A stretch of DNA of 64,000 nucleotides from Candidatus Sedimenticola sp. (ex Thyasira tokunagai) (lineage in GTDB: Bacteria > Pseudomonadota > Gammaproteobacteria > Chromatiales > Chromatiaceae): assembly GCA_037318855.1 (NCBI GenBank), contig CP134874.1, positions 1,302,598-1,366,597 of the forward strand, in the 5' to 3' direction. The translations under genes were made by a program, and so were the position numbers. Of the stretch, positions 1 to 7,733 are shown in pieces; position 1 is the first letter of the stretch; every line of letters begins with the position of its first letter. The notes below the pieces were generated by a model, which was not told where the DNA came from, did not search any database, and worked only from the letters and a program-made list of their open reading frames with translations.

Positions 1-164
1 AGCATGGCGGGATAGATCATTCGCTCCCAGCGGCCGACGCTGGTGTTGAAGTCCTTAAAAAAGCGTGTGAGGGTGATCTCAAGCTTTACCATCGCCTTCT
101 GCTCTGGCGACAGATTCTTATAATCAGGAGCGAAGGTGCGGGGGTCTTTTTCAAACATAGTCAT
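1..164 (-). CDS. Hypothetical protein, N-terminal part (runs off window edge)
   Basis: The reverse strand reads open from an ATG at 164 (or a second ATG at 158, Met-Phe-Glu-Lys) to the window edge, giving about 54 residues. They are rich in charged and aromatic residues and include the stretch RFFKDFNTSVGRWERMIYP. There is no signal peptide or recognisable motif. It is probably the start of a small cytoplasmic protein. The family is not recognised. Confidence 0.5.
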   Translation of the reverse strand, partial: MTMFEKDPRTFAPDYKNLSPEQKAMVKLEITLTRFFKDFNTSVGRWERMIYPAM

Positions 165-462
165 AAACCATCAATAGACTTGGCCCCAACCGTTTCAGAG
201 CCTTAAACCAGCCATTTCATTGTCAATGCGCCGATAAATATAACAAATAATACCCATAATTAATATAGTAATATTCTAATGCATTTGCGTCACTTTATGA
301 GGCGTACTTCCTACCCACCGGGACACGGTGGTTGCTTTCTTCCCTAATCGGATATCGGAGACTGCTGGTTGCCAGGTGTTATAAACAGGTCAGTCCAGGC
401 TTGATGGTGGTGCCCTTACCTGGGGTACTGCTCTCCACATGGCTTCATAGGGTGGAGTCGTT
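165..462. other. Intergenic region, no gene seen
   Basis: About 300 bases between two reverse-strand genes. Positions 235-290 are strongly AT-rich and could hold a promoter for the leftward partial gene. The rest has short GC-rich inverted stretches but no open frame with a plausible start and ribosome binding site. Confidence 0.4.
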
Positions 463-903
463 TTAACCCTGTCCGACCCTCACTGCAAGCACATCGCAAG
501 CCGTCTGGTGGAGTACTCCGTTGGCGGTGGAGCCGAGAAGAAGCTGTAGTCCATGCCGACCATGACTGCCAATAATGATCAGGTCGACATCCTCTGCCTC
601 GGCAATGCGTACGATTTCACGTTTGGGTGTACCGATTTCGACAAAGCGTCGACACTCTGTCAGGCCGTGCGCCTCTATCAGTTTGTCTAGTTTGCTTTCG
701 GCGTGTTCAGCCATTCGCTGATCCAGATCGAGATCCTCAGGTATGGGGATCTCTCCTGTGTACATAGTGCCGCTATATTCAACAATATGGATCAGACTCA
801 GCTTTGCCCCATTCTGTTGTCGTAGCTCCAATGCCTTGTTGATAACCGTGCCGCTCTCATCAGAAAAATCGATTGCTAGTAGGATGTGCTGATAGTTCGC
901 CAT
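463..903 (-). CDS. Universal stress protein UspA family
   Basis: A single Usp domain of 146 residues, the usual length. It starts MANYQHILLAIDFS, the first beta strand with the conserved Asp. It ends with the ATP-binding glycine motif G-x2-G-x9-GS in GSHGRHGLQLLLGSTANGV, so it belongs to the nucleotide-binding Usp branch. Such proteins are cytoplasmic dimers induced by starvation and redox or respiratory stress. It stands alone, divergent from the sensor kinase downstream, and no operon partner is visible. The family call is firm; the physiological role is not. Confidence 0.93.
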   Translation of the reverse strand: MANYQHILLAIDFSDESGTVINKALELRQQNGAKLSLIHIVEYSGTMYTGEIPIPEDLDLDQRMAEHAESKLDKLIEAHGLTECRRFVEIGTPKREIVRIAEAEDVDLIIIGSHGRHGLQLLLGSTANGVLHQTACDVLAVRVGQG

Positions 904-1091
904 AAGAAGAGATTCCTTTGCTGGGTGATGTTGCTTAGAGAACTTCTGAACAGGGCTTTACAGAGTGCAAGGCAAACGCTCGCGTCTGTTCATGGGTTCC
1001 CCGGTAAGTATGGTCTGAAAAATGGTTTTTTCCAGCTTGTCAGCCTGTAAATAATTCCGTAGGCTGATTTTTTTATCTGTGATGGGCTGTT

Positions 1092-3233
1092 ATGCGACTT
1101 AGAGTGCTTTTATCGCTTCTGCTTCTTTTCCTTTTGCCGGGGGTGCTTTGGGCTGAAGATTCAGTGACCCGCATTGGTGTGTTGAGTCACCGTGGTAATG
1201 AAGCCACCTACAAAATGTGGTCTCCCACTGCCGATTACCTGAGTGATACCGTCCCAAAGCACCGTTTTGAGATTGTACCCCTCGACTTCGATGAGGTTGA
1301 TCCTGCGGTTCAATATGGACAGGTGGACTTTGTTCTGGTCAACCCGGGAATCTATGTGAACCTGGAGGTGCGTTATCGGATTTCCCGTATCGTCACGCTC
1401 AATAATCTGGTTGGGGGTGTGGCGAGAAAGATGTTTGGAGGCGTGATCTTTACCCGCAGTGATCGGAGTGAACTCAATACTCTTACAGATCTCCAGGACA
1501 AGCATCTGATGGCTGTGGATGAGACCTCCCTGGGAGGTTTCCAAATGGCATGGCGAGAGCTTAAAGCGGAAGGGCTCGATCCTTATCGTGATCTCTCCCG
1601 GCTCTCATTTGGAGGCATTCATGACAAAGTAGTAATGGCGGTCAGATCCGGCAAGGTGGATGCGGGCACCGTTCGCACCGGCATACTTGAACGGATGGCG
1701 AAGGCCGGGGTCATCGATATGAGTGACTTCAAAATCATCAATCCACGTTTTCATGCCGAGTTTCTTCTTGCACACAGTACCCAGCTTTACCCGGAGTGGC
1801 CGTTCAGTAAGGTTCAGCACACATCAGATACCCTGGCGCAGCAGGTCGTGGTGGCGCTGCTGAATATGCCCAAGGCTCATGCAGCGGCGAAAGCAGGTGG
1901 TTACTCCGATTGGACCATCCCTCTCGACTACCAGCAGGTGCATGAACTGTTCACCGAACTGCATCTGCCTCCTTACCAGTATCTCGGCCGTTTTACTTTG
2001 ATGGACGCAATTCGGAAATACTGGTATTGGGTGCTGATTGGACTCACGTTTCTGCTCTCAATGGCCTTTATGACCTCTTGGGTCCTGCGTCTGAACCAGC
2101 AGTTGAAGAAAGCCAAGCAGTATCTTGAACATCAGTATGAGTTGATTCTTAACTCGGTGGCTGACGGTATCTACGGGGTTGATCTCGAAGGTAACGCCAC
2201 CTTCTTTAACAAGGCTGCAGAAGAGATTGTTGGTTGGAAGGATAATGAGCTGATCGGTAAGAATCAGCATGCCATTCTGCATCACACCCGTGCAGATGGT
2301 ACGGATCACCCTGCCACGGAATGCCCCGTCTATGCCACATCACGTGACAGTATTGCCCGCTTTGTCAAAGACGACGTATTCTGGAGTAAGGATGGGCGCA
2401 GCATACCGGTGGAGTACTCCAGCACACCGATAAGAGATAACCAGGGGCTGACTGTCGGTAGTGTTGTGGTGTTTCGTGATATCAGTGAGCGTAAACAGGC
2501 GGAGGAGGTTGAGCAGCAACACCAGCTGGATCTTGCCCATGTGGCCAGGCTAAATACCATGGGTGAGATGGCCTCGGGGATGGCCCATGAGATCAACCAG
2601 CCCCTGACCGCCATTGCGACAAATGCCCATGCTTGCGTGCGAATGCTGGAAGGAAGCCCCGACCAGCGGGAGCGGGTAGCGGATGTGATCGAGCGTATCG
2701 CCACACAAGCTGAGCGGGCGGGGGAGATCATCTCCAAGCTGCGTCAGTTTGTAAGAAAGGAGCAACCGGACCTGAGCCTGATTAATCTCAACGAGGTGAT
2801 CAATGGAGTGATTCTGCTGTTACGCCCTGAGATCAGGCGGACTGGAGTAAAAGTACAGCTCGACCTTAATCCTGATATTGGCACTATAATGGCCCAACAT
2901 GTACAGATAGATCAGGTGATACTGAACCTGGCCAGAAACGCCATCGAGGCGATGAGTGATGCCGCTGTTGAAGAGCCGGTGCTTACCATCAGCACCACCT
3001 TGCTCCACCCGGAAATGGTGACTGTGACAGTGGCGGACAATGGTCCCGGCCTCGACGAGGCGGTTGTGGATCAGCTGTTTAATCCGTTTGTTACCACCAA
3101 GCCTAAAGGCATGGGGTTGGGACTCTCCATTAGCCAGGGCATCATTGAGGCGCACAAGGGTAGAATATATATTGGTAACGAGCCAGACAAGGGTGCGGTA
3201 TTTCACTTTAATCTACCGATTGCCATCCCTTAA
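1092..3233 (+). CDS. TtrS-like sensor histidine kinase with PhnD-type periplasmic domain
   Basis: 713 residues. A Sec signal peptide (1-21) precedes a periplasmic PhnD-like phosphate/phosphonate-binding domain (about 25-300). Then come a membrane span (about 310-332), a PAS domain (about 345-465), a HisKA domain with phospho-acceptor H499 in AHEINQPL, and an HATPase with N, G1 (DNGPGLDE) and G2 (GMGLGLS) boxes. This is the architecture of TtrS, the tetrathionate sensor. The response regulator follows after 26 bases and the sox operon lies just beyond. The inference is a sensor of a sulfur oxyanion such as thiosulfate or tetrathionate that controls sulfur oxidation. The ligand is not shown by the sequence. 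Confidence 0.88.
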   Translation: MRLRVLLSLLLLFLLPGVLWAEDSVTRIGVLSHRGNEATYKMWSPTADYLSDTVPKHRFEIVPLDFDEVDPAVQYGQVDFVLVNPGIYVNLEVRYRISRIVTLNNLVGGVARKMFGGVIFTRSDRSELNTLTDLQDKHLMAVDETSLGGFQMAWRELKAEGLDPYRDLSRLSFGGIHDKVVMAVRSGKVDAGTVRTGILERMAKAGVIDMSDFKIINPRFHAEFLLAHSTQLYPEWPFSKVQHTSDTLAQQVVVALLNMPKAHAAAKAGGYSDWTIPLDYQQVHELFTELHLPPYQYLGRFTLMDAIRKYWYWVLIGLTFLLSMAFMTSWVLRLNQQLKKAKQYLEHQYELILNSVADGIYGVDLEGNATFFNKAAEEIVGWKDNELIGKNQHAILHHTRADGTDHPATECPVYATSRDSIARFVKDDVFWSKDGRSIPVEYSSTPIRDNQGLTVGSVVVFRDISERKQAEEVEQQHQLDLAHVARLNTMGEMASGMAHEINQPLTAIATNAHACVRMLEGSPDQRERVADVIERIATQAERAGEIISKLRQFVRKEQPDLSLINLNEVINGVILLLRPEIRRTGVKVQLDLNPDIGTIMAQHVQIDQVILNLARNAIEAMSDAAVEEPVLTISTTLLHPEMVTVTVADNGPGLDEAVVDQLFNPFVTTKPKGMGLGLSISQGIIEAHKGRIYIGNEPDKGAVFHFNLPIAIP

Positions 3234-3259
3234 TCAGAGAACAATAGAGAAGAACAATT

Positions 3260-3871
3260 ATGACTCAAGAGACAACAGTTTTTATTGTCGACGATGACCT
3301 GGAGGTGCGGGATGCCTTGCAGTTGCTGATGGAGTCTGTCGGCCTCAAGGTGGAGGTTTATGACTCGGCTCAAGCCTATCTCAACCAGTTTGATCATAAT
3401 CGCCCGGGCTGTCTGGTACTGGATGTTCGTATGCCGGGCATGAGTGGACTCGACCTACAGGTCTATCTGAAATCAGAAGCCATGCACCCCCCCATTATCA
3501 TTATCACCGGTCACGGTGATGTACCGATGGCGGTCAGGGCCGTCCAATCGGGGGCCGTTGATTTTGTAGAAAAGCCGTTTAACGACCAGGCCTTGCTTGA
3601 CAGTGTGCACCGTGCTCTTGAAAAAGATGGTGAACAGCGGGGTGAAGCATCGCGGTTGGCCGATATCCAGGGCAGGCTGGACAGGTTGACACCACGAGAG
3701 AGAGAGGTGGTGGAACTTGTGGTCGCAGGCAAACGCAACAAGATAATCGCTGCTGATCTCAATGTCAGTCAATCCACGGTTGAAGCACATCGCGCCAAGG
3801 TGATGGAGAAGATGGAGGCGTCGACGCTCTCTGACCTGATGCGCATGATGCTTACTCTGGAACAGCTTTGA
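3260..3871 (+). CDS. FixJ/TtrR-type response regulator
   Basis: 203 residues. A receiver domain (1-120) has the acidic pocket VDDD near residue 12, phospho-acceptor D55 in LDVRMPG, and the conserved Thr and Lys (ITGHGD, VEKPF). A LuxR-type helix-turn-helix follows (about 138-200; TPREREVVELV, NKIIAADLNVS, TVEAHRAKVMEKM). It is the cognate regulator of the preceding kinase by position (26-base gap). Its targets are unknown, but the closest downstream transcription unit on the same strand is sox. Confidence 0.92.
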   Translation: MTQETTVFIVDDDLEVRDALQLLMESVGLKVEVYDSAQAYLNQFDHNRPGCLVLDVRMPGMSGLDLQVYLKSEAMHPPIIIITGHGDVPMAVRAVQSGAVDFVEKPFNDQALLDSVHRALEKDGEQRGEASRLADIQGRLDRLTPREREVVELVVAGKRNKIIAADLNVSQSTVEAHRAKVMEKMEASTLSDLMRMMLTLEQL

Positions 3872-4220
3872 TAATGATAAAAACCTACTTGTTTAAAACT
3901 ACATAACATATTGATATTCTTATATATCAGGGTAATCCACAGCATGCCATTAAGTGGACTGTGGAAAACCCTTAGGGTCTCTCCCGTATCTCGCAATTTT
4001 ATCTCCCTCGTTCTCTTTACATAATCTTAACCAGCCCAGAGATCTGGTGCTTGGTGTCGCATAGAGTTGGATAATAAGTTCCTATTCGTCGATTCCCGGG
4101 AAACAGACAGAGAGGCAATAAATAGTTTTTACTGGTTGTTCGCCGCTATGGCGTAGACGGAGTGGATGCAGTTCCTGAACACTCCAGGCAACCCTCTCAC
4201 CATCCGCCCTAAGGAGGAAG
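3872..4220 (+). promoter_or_regulatory. Upstream region of the sox operon
   Basis: 349 bases without a gene between the response regulator and soxX. The first 200 bases are AT-rich and contain a short inverted repeat ending in ctgtgg near 3960. This is the only place a sox promoter could lie, and a site for the neighbouring regulator is plausible. It ends in a strong Shine-Dalgarno sequence (aaggaggaag, 4211-4220). I cannot fix a -35/-10 pair with confidence. Confidence 0.45.
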
Positions 4221-4592
4221 ATGATGATAAGAATTGGCAGACAACTGGTTATTGCGACCAGTGCCCTGGCTGTTTTGATTGGTGGTGTGACAGTAGCATC
4301 AAGTGCTATCGCCGCCGGTTCCAGCGTAGAAGAAGGTAAGAAAATTGCGCTCCATCGTAAGAAGGGTAACTGCATGACTTGCCATATGATCGTGGGTGTT
4401 CCCCAACCCGGCAACGTCGCTCCACCGCTGATCGCCATAAAGGCACGTTACCCTGATAAAGCCAAACTACGTGCTCAGATCTGGGATGCCACGGCGATCA
4501 ATCGTGACTCCCCCATGCCTCCCTATGGTAAATACAAGGTTCTTACCGAATCGGAGATCGATAAGGTAACCGACTACGTCCACTCTCTGTGA
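4221..4592 (+). CDS. soxX: SoxX, monohaem c-type cytochrome subunit of SoxAX
   Basis: 123 residues with a Sec signal peptide (cleavage near AIAA). One haem site, C51-M-T-C54-H55, and a later Met in MPPYGKYKVLTESEI that fits the axial ligand. With SoxA it forms the periplasmic cytochrome that couples thiosulfate to the carrier SoxY and takes two electrons. The Shine-Dalgarno abuts the first ATG, so the second ATG at 4224 may be the true start. It is first in a same-strand run of seven sox genes. It is short for SoxX but typical of the simpler SoxAX types. Confidence 0.93.
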   Translation: MMIRIGRQLVIATSALAVLIGGVTVASSAIAAGSSVEEGKKIALHRKKGNCMTCHMIVGVPQPGNVAPPLIAIKARYPDKAKLRAQIWDATAINRDSPMPPYGKYKVLTESEIDKVTDYVHSL

Positions 4593-4639
4593 GTACGGAT
4601 TAGCGACAACCTTTGACCCATTTTGAGGAGATTGTGAAG

Positions 4640-5476
4640 ATGAAAAAGTTGCTGATGATATCGGCCGCCGTTGCCATGAGCGCCGGCGCCGTGCTCAATG
4701 TTCAGGCCGGACCCGATGAAGACCGTGCCGCTTTTACCAAGTTCTACCAGGAACGTTTCACTGGTGTTGAAATGCAAGAGTATGCCAATGGCGTCTATGC
4801 TATCGACAAGATCGCACGCGCCAACTGGGAGGCGATTGAGGAGTTTCCTCCTTACGAGCCGTTTGTCGAAGATGGCCAGGAGATGTGGGATAAGCCCTTT
4901 GCCAATGGCAAGAGCTACAAGGACTGTTTCCCCGAAGGACCGGGAGTAGCCCACAAATACCCAAGCTGGGATAAAAAGAAGGGTATGGTGATGACCATGG
5001 CACTGGCGGTTAATAACTGCAGGAAGGCCAATGGTGAAAAACCAATGAAGTACAAGAAGGGTCCGATCAATAAGATCCTCGCCTATATGGCCTATGAATC
5101 CCGCGGCAAGGTGACCAATGTAGTGGTACCGCAAGATGATCCACGGGCGATGGAAGCCTACAATAAGGGTAAGCATTTCTTCTTTACCCGCCGTGGCCAG
5201 CTCAACTTCTCCTGCGCCAGCTGTCATATACAGAATGCCGGCAACAGTGTCCGTACCGAGGTGATGAGCCCCTCCATTGGTCATACGACACACTGGCCCT
5301 CTTACCGCTCCAAGTGGGGCACTGTGGGTACTTTGCATCGTCGCTTCACCGGCTGCAATAAGAATATCCGTGCCAAGCCGATGAAAGCTCAGGGAGAAGA
5401 GTACCGTAACCTAGAGTACTTCCTGACCTCTCTGAGTAACGGTATTGAACTGAATGGTCCGGGCACCCGGAAATAA
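4640..5476 (+). CDS. soxA: SoxA, L-cysteine S-thiosulfotransferase subunit
   Basis: 278 residues from the ATG at 4640, preferred over an upstream in-frame start because gaggag lies nine bases before it and a signal peptide follows directly. Only one haem motif is present (C192-A-S-C195-H196). The N-terminal haem site of dihaem SoxA proteins is absent. C239 in GCNKN fits the cysteine ligand/active site that becomes persulfidated. The monohaem form together with the soxK gene downstream indicates a SoxAXK-type trimer rather than the Paracoccus type. It acts in the periplasm on SoxY and thiosulfate. Confidence 0.94.
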   Translation: MKKLLMISAAVAMSAGAVLNVQAGPDEDRAAFTKFYQERFTGVEMQEYANGVYAIDKIARANWEAIEEFPPYEPFVEDGQEMWDKPFANGKSYKDCFPEGPGVAHKYPSWDKKKGMVMTMALAVNNCRKANGEKPMKYKKGPINKILAYMAYESRGKVTNVVVPQDDPRAMEAYNKGKHFFFTRRGQLNFSCASCHIQNAGNSVRTEVMSPSIGHTTHWPSYRSKWGTVGTLHRRFTGCNKNIRAKPMKAQGEEYRNLEYFLTSLSNGIELNGPGTRK

Positions 5477-5536
5477 GTTGATATGCAGGGCGACCGTCGG
5501 ATGGTCTCCCGCGATAACGAATTTTGGAGTGAGAAG

Positions 5537-5869
5537 ATGCGAAAGAGAAATAGATTGAGTATGCTGCTCCTGGCGGCATTTATTGCCGGAGCCTCGGGCC
5601 AGCTCTATGCGGCAGGTCCAACTGCGGCCCAGGCTGCTGATGCGATTACAGTGGCGAAGGCCGCCCTGAAAAAAGCTGCCAGTGTACAGTCTCAGTGGCG
5701 TGATTCAGGCAAGCTGGTAAAAAAGGCGGAGGCAGCTGTTAAAAAGGGTGATTATGCCAAGGCTATCAAGTTGGCGGCCCGGGCCACCGATGAAGGCGAT
5801 ATGGCCTATCGGCAGGGATATGAGCAGCGCGAGCTCTATATTCCACCGTACCTGATGTCGAAGTACTGA
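5537..5869 (+). CDS. soxK: SoxAX-binding protein SoxK (SAXB)
   Basis: 110 residues from the ATG at 5537 with a ggagt ribosome site; a signal peptide is followed by mature AAGPTAAQAAD. The mature part is lysine/alanine-rich and helical (two repeats like KAALKKAASV and KKAEAAVKKGDY) and ends in the tyrosine-rich IPPYLMSKY. Size, position between soxA and a rhodanese gene, and composition fit SoxK, which binds and activates the SoxAX cytochrome. Without a search the name rests on context as much as on sequence. Confidence 0.8.
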   Translation: MRKRNRLSMLLLAAFIAGASGQLYAAGPTAAQAADAITVAKAALKKAASVQSQWRDSGKLVKKAEAAVKKGDYAKAIKLAARATDEGDMAYRQGYEQRELYIPPYLMSKY

Positions 5870-5898
5870 AACCCGATTCCATAAGGAGTATAAGCATA

Positions 5899-6570
5899 AT
5901 GAGATATGCCAAGGTATTGATCTCCCTCTCTCTGGCTGGCGGTTTGGCCCTGTCGGGTCTAGCCACTGCGGAGAACGGCGGTAGGATCACCCCGTCACTG
6001 CACTCTGTTGATGTTGTGCACAATGGGAAAACCGTTACCATTTCACGAGCCACCAGCAAAAGTGCAACTGTACCCCAGGCCTACGCCAGGACTTCCCGTC
6101 CCTGTCCCCCATTCTGTGTCCAACCGATGCAAGTGGTGCCTGGGGTTGATACAATCGCTGAACTGGAGGTCCTCGGTTATCTGAAGCGTATGGGTAATGG
6201 AGATCGCTCGGTAATGGTAGTAGATTCCCGGACGCCGGATTGGGTTGGACGTGGTACTATTCCAGGCTCCGTCAATATTCCATGGAACAAAATCAATATG
6301 GATGTTGGCGGCACTTTTGAGGTTGAAGCCGAAGCGGAAACGCTGAATGATATTCTCACCGGGCAATTGGGTGCACAATTGCGTGAGGGCAAGTGGGACT
6401 TCCGCAATGCCAAGACGCTGGTGCTGTTCTGTAATGGCATCTGGTGCCCACAGTCATCTGTGAATATCAAGACGCTGGCTAAGCTGGGTTACCCCACCTA
6501 TAAGCTGAAGTGGTACCGCGGTGGTATGCAGTCATGGACCAGTGTTGGCCTGACCACAGTTTCGCCTTAA
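5899..6570 (+). CDS. SoxL-like periplasmic rhodanese
   Basis: 223 residues with a Sec signal peptide (cleavage near ATAEN) and a strong ribosome site (aaggag). One rhodanese domain: the CH2A-like VVDSRTPDW, and an active-site loop FCNGIWCPQS with catalytic C178. A second cysteine (C183) lies in the loop. Rhodaneses in sox clusters (SoxL) move sulfane sulfur in the periplasm, perhaps to recycle SoxYZ-bound sulfur when SoxCD is missing. The exact acceptor is unknown. Confidence 0.85.
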   Translation: MRYAKVLISLSLAGGLALSGLATAENGGRITPSLHSVDVVHNGKTVTISRATSKSATVPQAYARTSRPCPPFCVQPMQVVPGVDTIAELEVLGYLKRMGNGDRSVMVVDSRTPDWVGRGTIPGSVNIPWNKINMDVGGTFEVEAEAETLNDILTGQLGAQLREGKWDFRNAKTLVLFCNGIWCPQSSVNIKTLAKLGYPTYKLKWYRGGMQSWTSVGLTTVSP

Positions 6571-6604
6571 CAGAACAGAAAAATATTTTTAGGAGTGTAC
6601 TTTT

Positions 6605-7069
6605 ATGAAACGCAGGATTTTTCTTAAAGGGTCGATGGCTGTCAGCGCACTGGGCATAGCCCTAGGCGCTGGTCTTCTGACACCGACTGCAGTACTGGCG
6701 GCATGGCCGGATAAGGCTTTTCACGCCAAGAAGATGTCTGATGCATTGAACGCACTGCTTGGTAGCGATGCTGTGGAAGAGAGTTCAGATATCACGATCG
6801 ACGTGCCGGAAATTGCTGAGAATGGTAATGAAGTACCGGTTAAGGTGATATCCACTATCGCCGATATCGAGTCTATCTCTATCTTTGCTGAGAAAAACCC
6901 CTCTCCTCTGGTTGCCACCTTTAATCTGGCTGACAATGCGCAGGGCTTTGTTTCCACCCGTATCAGAATGGGCGGCACCGCCAATGTGGTTGGTGTGGTC
7001 AAGGCGGGCGGCAAAATCTACAGTGCAAAGAAAGAGGTAAAAGTGACTGTTGGTGGTTGTGGTGGTTAA
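6605..7069 (+). CDS. soxY: SoxY, sulfur-carrier subunit
   Basis: 154 residues with a Tat signal peptide (KRRIFLKG at residues 2-9, cleavage near VLAA). It ends in VTVGGCGG, the swinging-arm Gly-Gly-Cys-Gly-Gly on whose cysteine the sulfur substrate rides. SoxY dimerises with SoxZ and is probably exported folded with it, since SoxZ has no signal of its own. The gap to soxZ holds a perfect short hairpin (gacctca/tgaggtc, 7079-7094). Confidence 0.96.
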   Translation: MKRRIFLKGSMAVSALGIALGAGLLTPTAVLAAWPDKAFHAKKMSDALNALLGSDAVEESSDITIDVPEIAENGNEVPVKVISTIADIESISIFAEKNPSPLVATFNLADNAQGFVSTRIRMGGTANVVGVVKAGGKIYSAKKEVKVTVGGCGG

Positions 7070-7203
7070 TTTCTGATGGACCTCATGTGAGGTCTGATCA
7101 GACTGAACCTGCCGGCCGGTTTAAAAAATGTAACCGGGACTGACACAGACATGTTTCCATGTGCCACAGGTGCATGCTAAAGAAAATAGCCGAGGAAGAG
7201 ATA

Positions 7204-7518
7204 ATGGCGAAAAAAAGTATTCGAGTCCGCGCAAAGTTTAAAGGCGGTGTTACCACCGTCAGGGCGCTGATGAGTCACCCAATGGAGAGCGGTAACCGCA
7301 AAAACAAAGCCGGCAAGAAGATCCCAGCTCACTTCATCCAGGAAGTGACCTGTGATGTGGCTGGTAAGAATGTAATCACCTCCCTTTGGGGTGGTGGTGT
7401 TGCGAAATCCGCTTACCTCTCCTTCAAGTTCAATGGCGGCAAGGGTGAGAAACTCAAGCTGACATGGGTAGATAATCAGGGTAAATCTGATTCGATGGAA
7501 ACAGCTATCAAAGGCTGA
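7204..7518 (+). CDS. soxZ: SoxZ, partner of the SoxY carrier
   Basis: 104 residues from the ATG at 7204, with gaggaagag just upstream; an ATG 45 bases earlier is less likely. A single immunoglobulin-like SoxZ domain with typical VRALMSHPMESG near the start, AHFIQEVT, and YLSFKFNGGKG. It has no signal peptide, as expected for a subunit hitch-hiking with SoxY through Tat. It pairs with SoxY as the central carrier of the periplasmic thiosulfate pathway. Confidence 0.96.
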   Translation: MAKKSIRVRAKFKGGVTTVRALMSHPMESGNRKNKAGKKIPAHFIQEVTCDVAGKNVITSLWGGGVAKSAYLSFKFNGGKGEKLKLTWVDNQGKSDSMETAIKG

Positions 7519-7534
7519 TTCCTCCTACCCTCCA

Positions 7535-7569
7535 GCCGGTGACGGGAGACTCCCTTTTCCGTCACCGGC
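7535..7569 (+). promoter_or_regulatory. Strong hairpin between soxZ and soxB
   Basis: Perfect 11-base arms (gccggtgacgg at 7535-7545 and ccgtcaccggc at 7559-7569) around a 13-base loop, in the 215-base gap between soxZ and soxB. No T-run follows, so it is more likely an mRNA-stabilising or processing element, or a partial terminator that lowers soxB expression, than a full intrinsic terminator. Confidence 0.6.
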
Positions 7570-7733
7570 CTGCAGTACCCTCTCTGTAAGGAGTCTCTGA
7601 TCGAATAGTAAGCAGCCGCCTTGCGGTTCAAGTTTACTACTGCCGTATTCCGCGCAGATTCATTCAAAGACACTTTGATCACACCAGTTTTTTGCTGAAC
7701 ACAGGCAAGTTGTGCCTGAAGGATCGGTTTACG

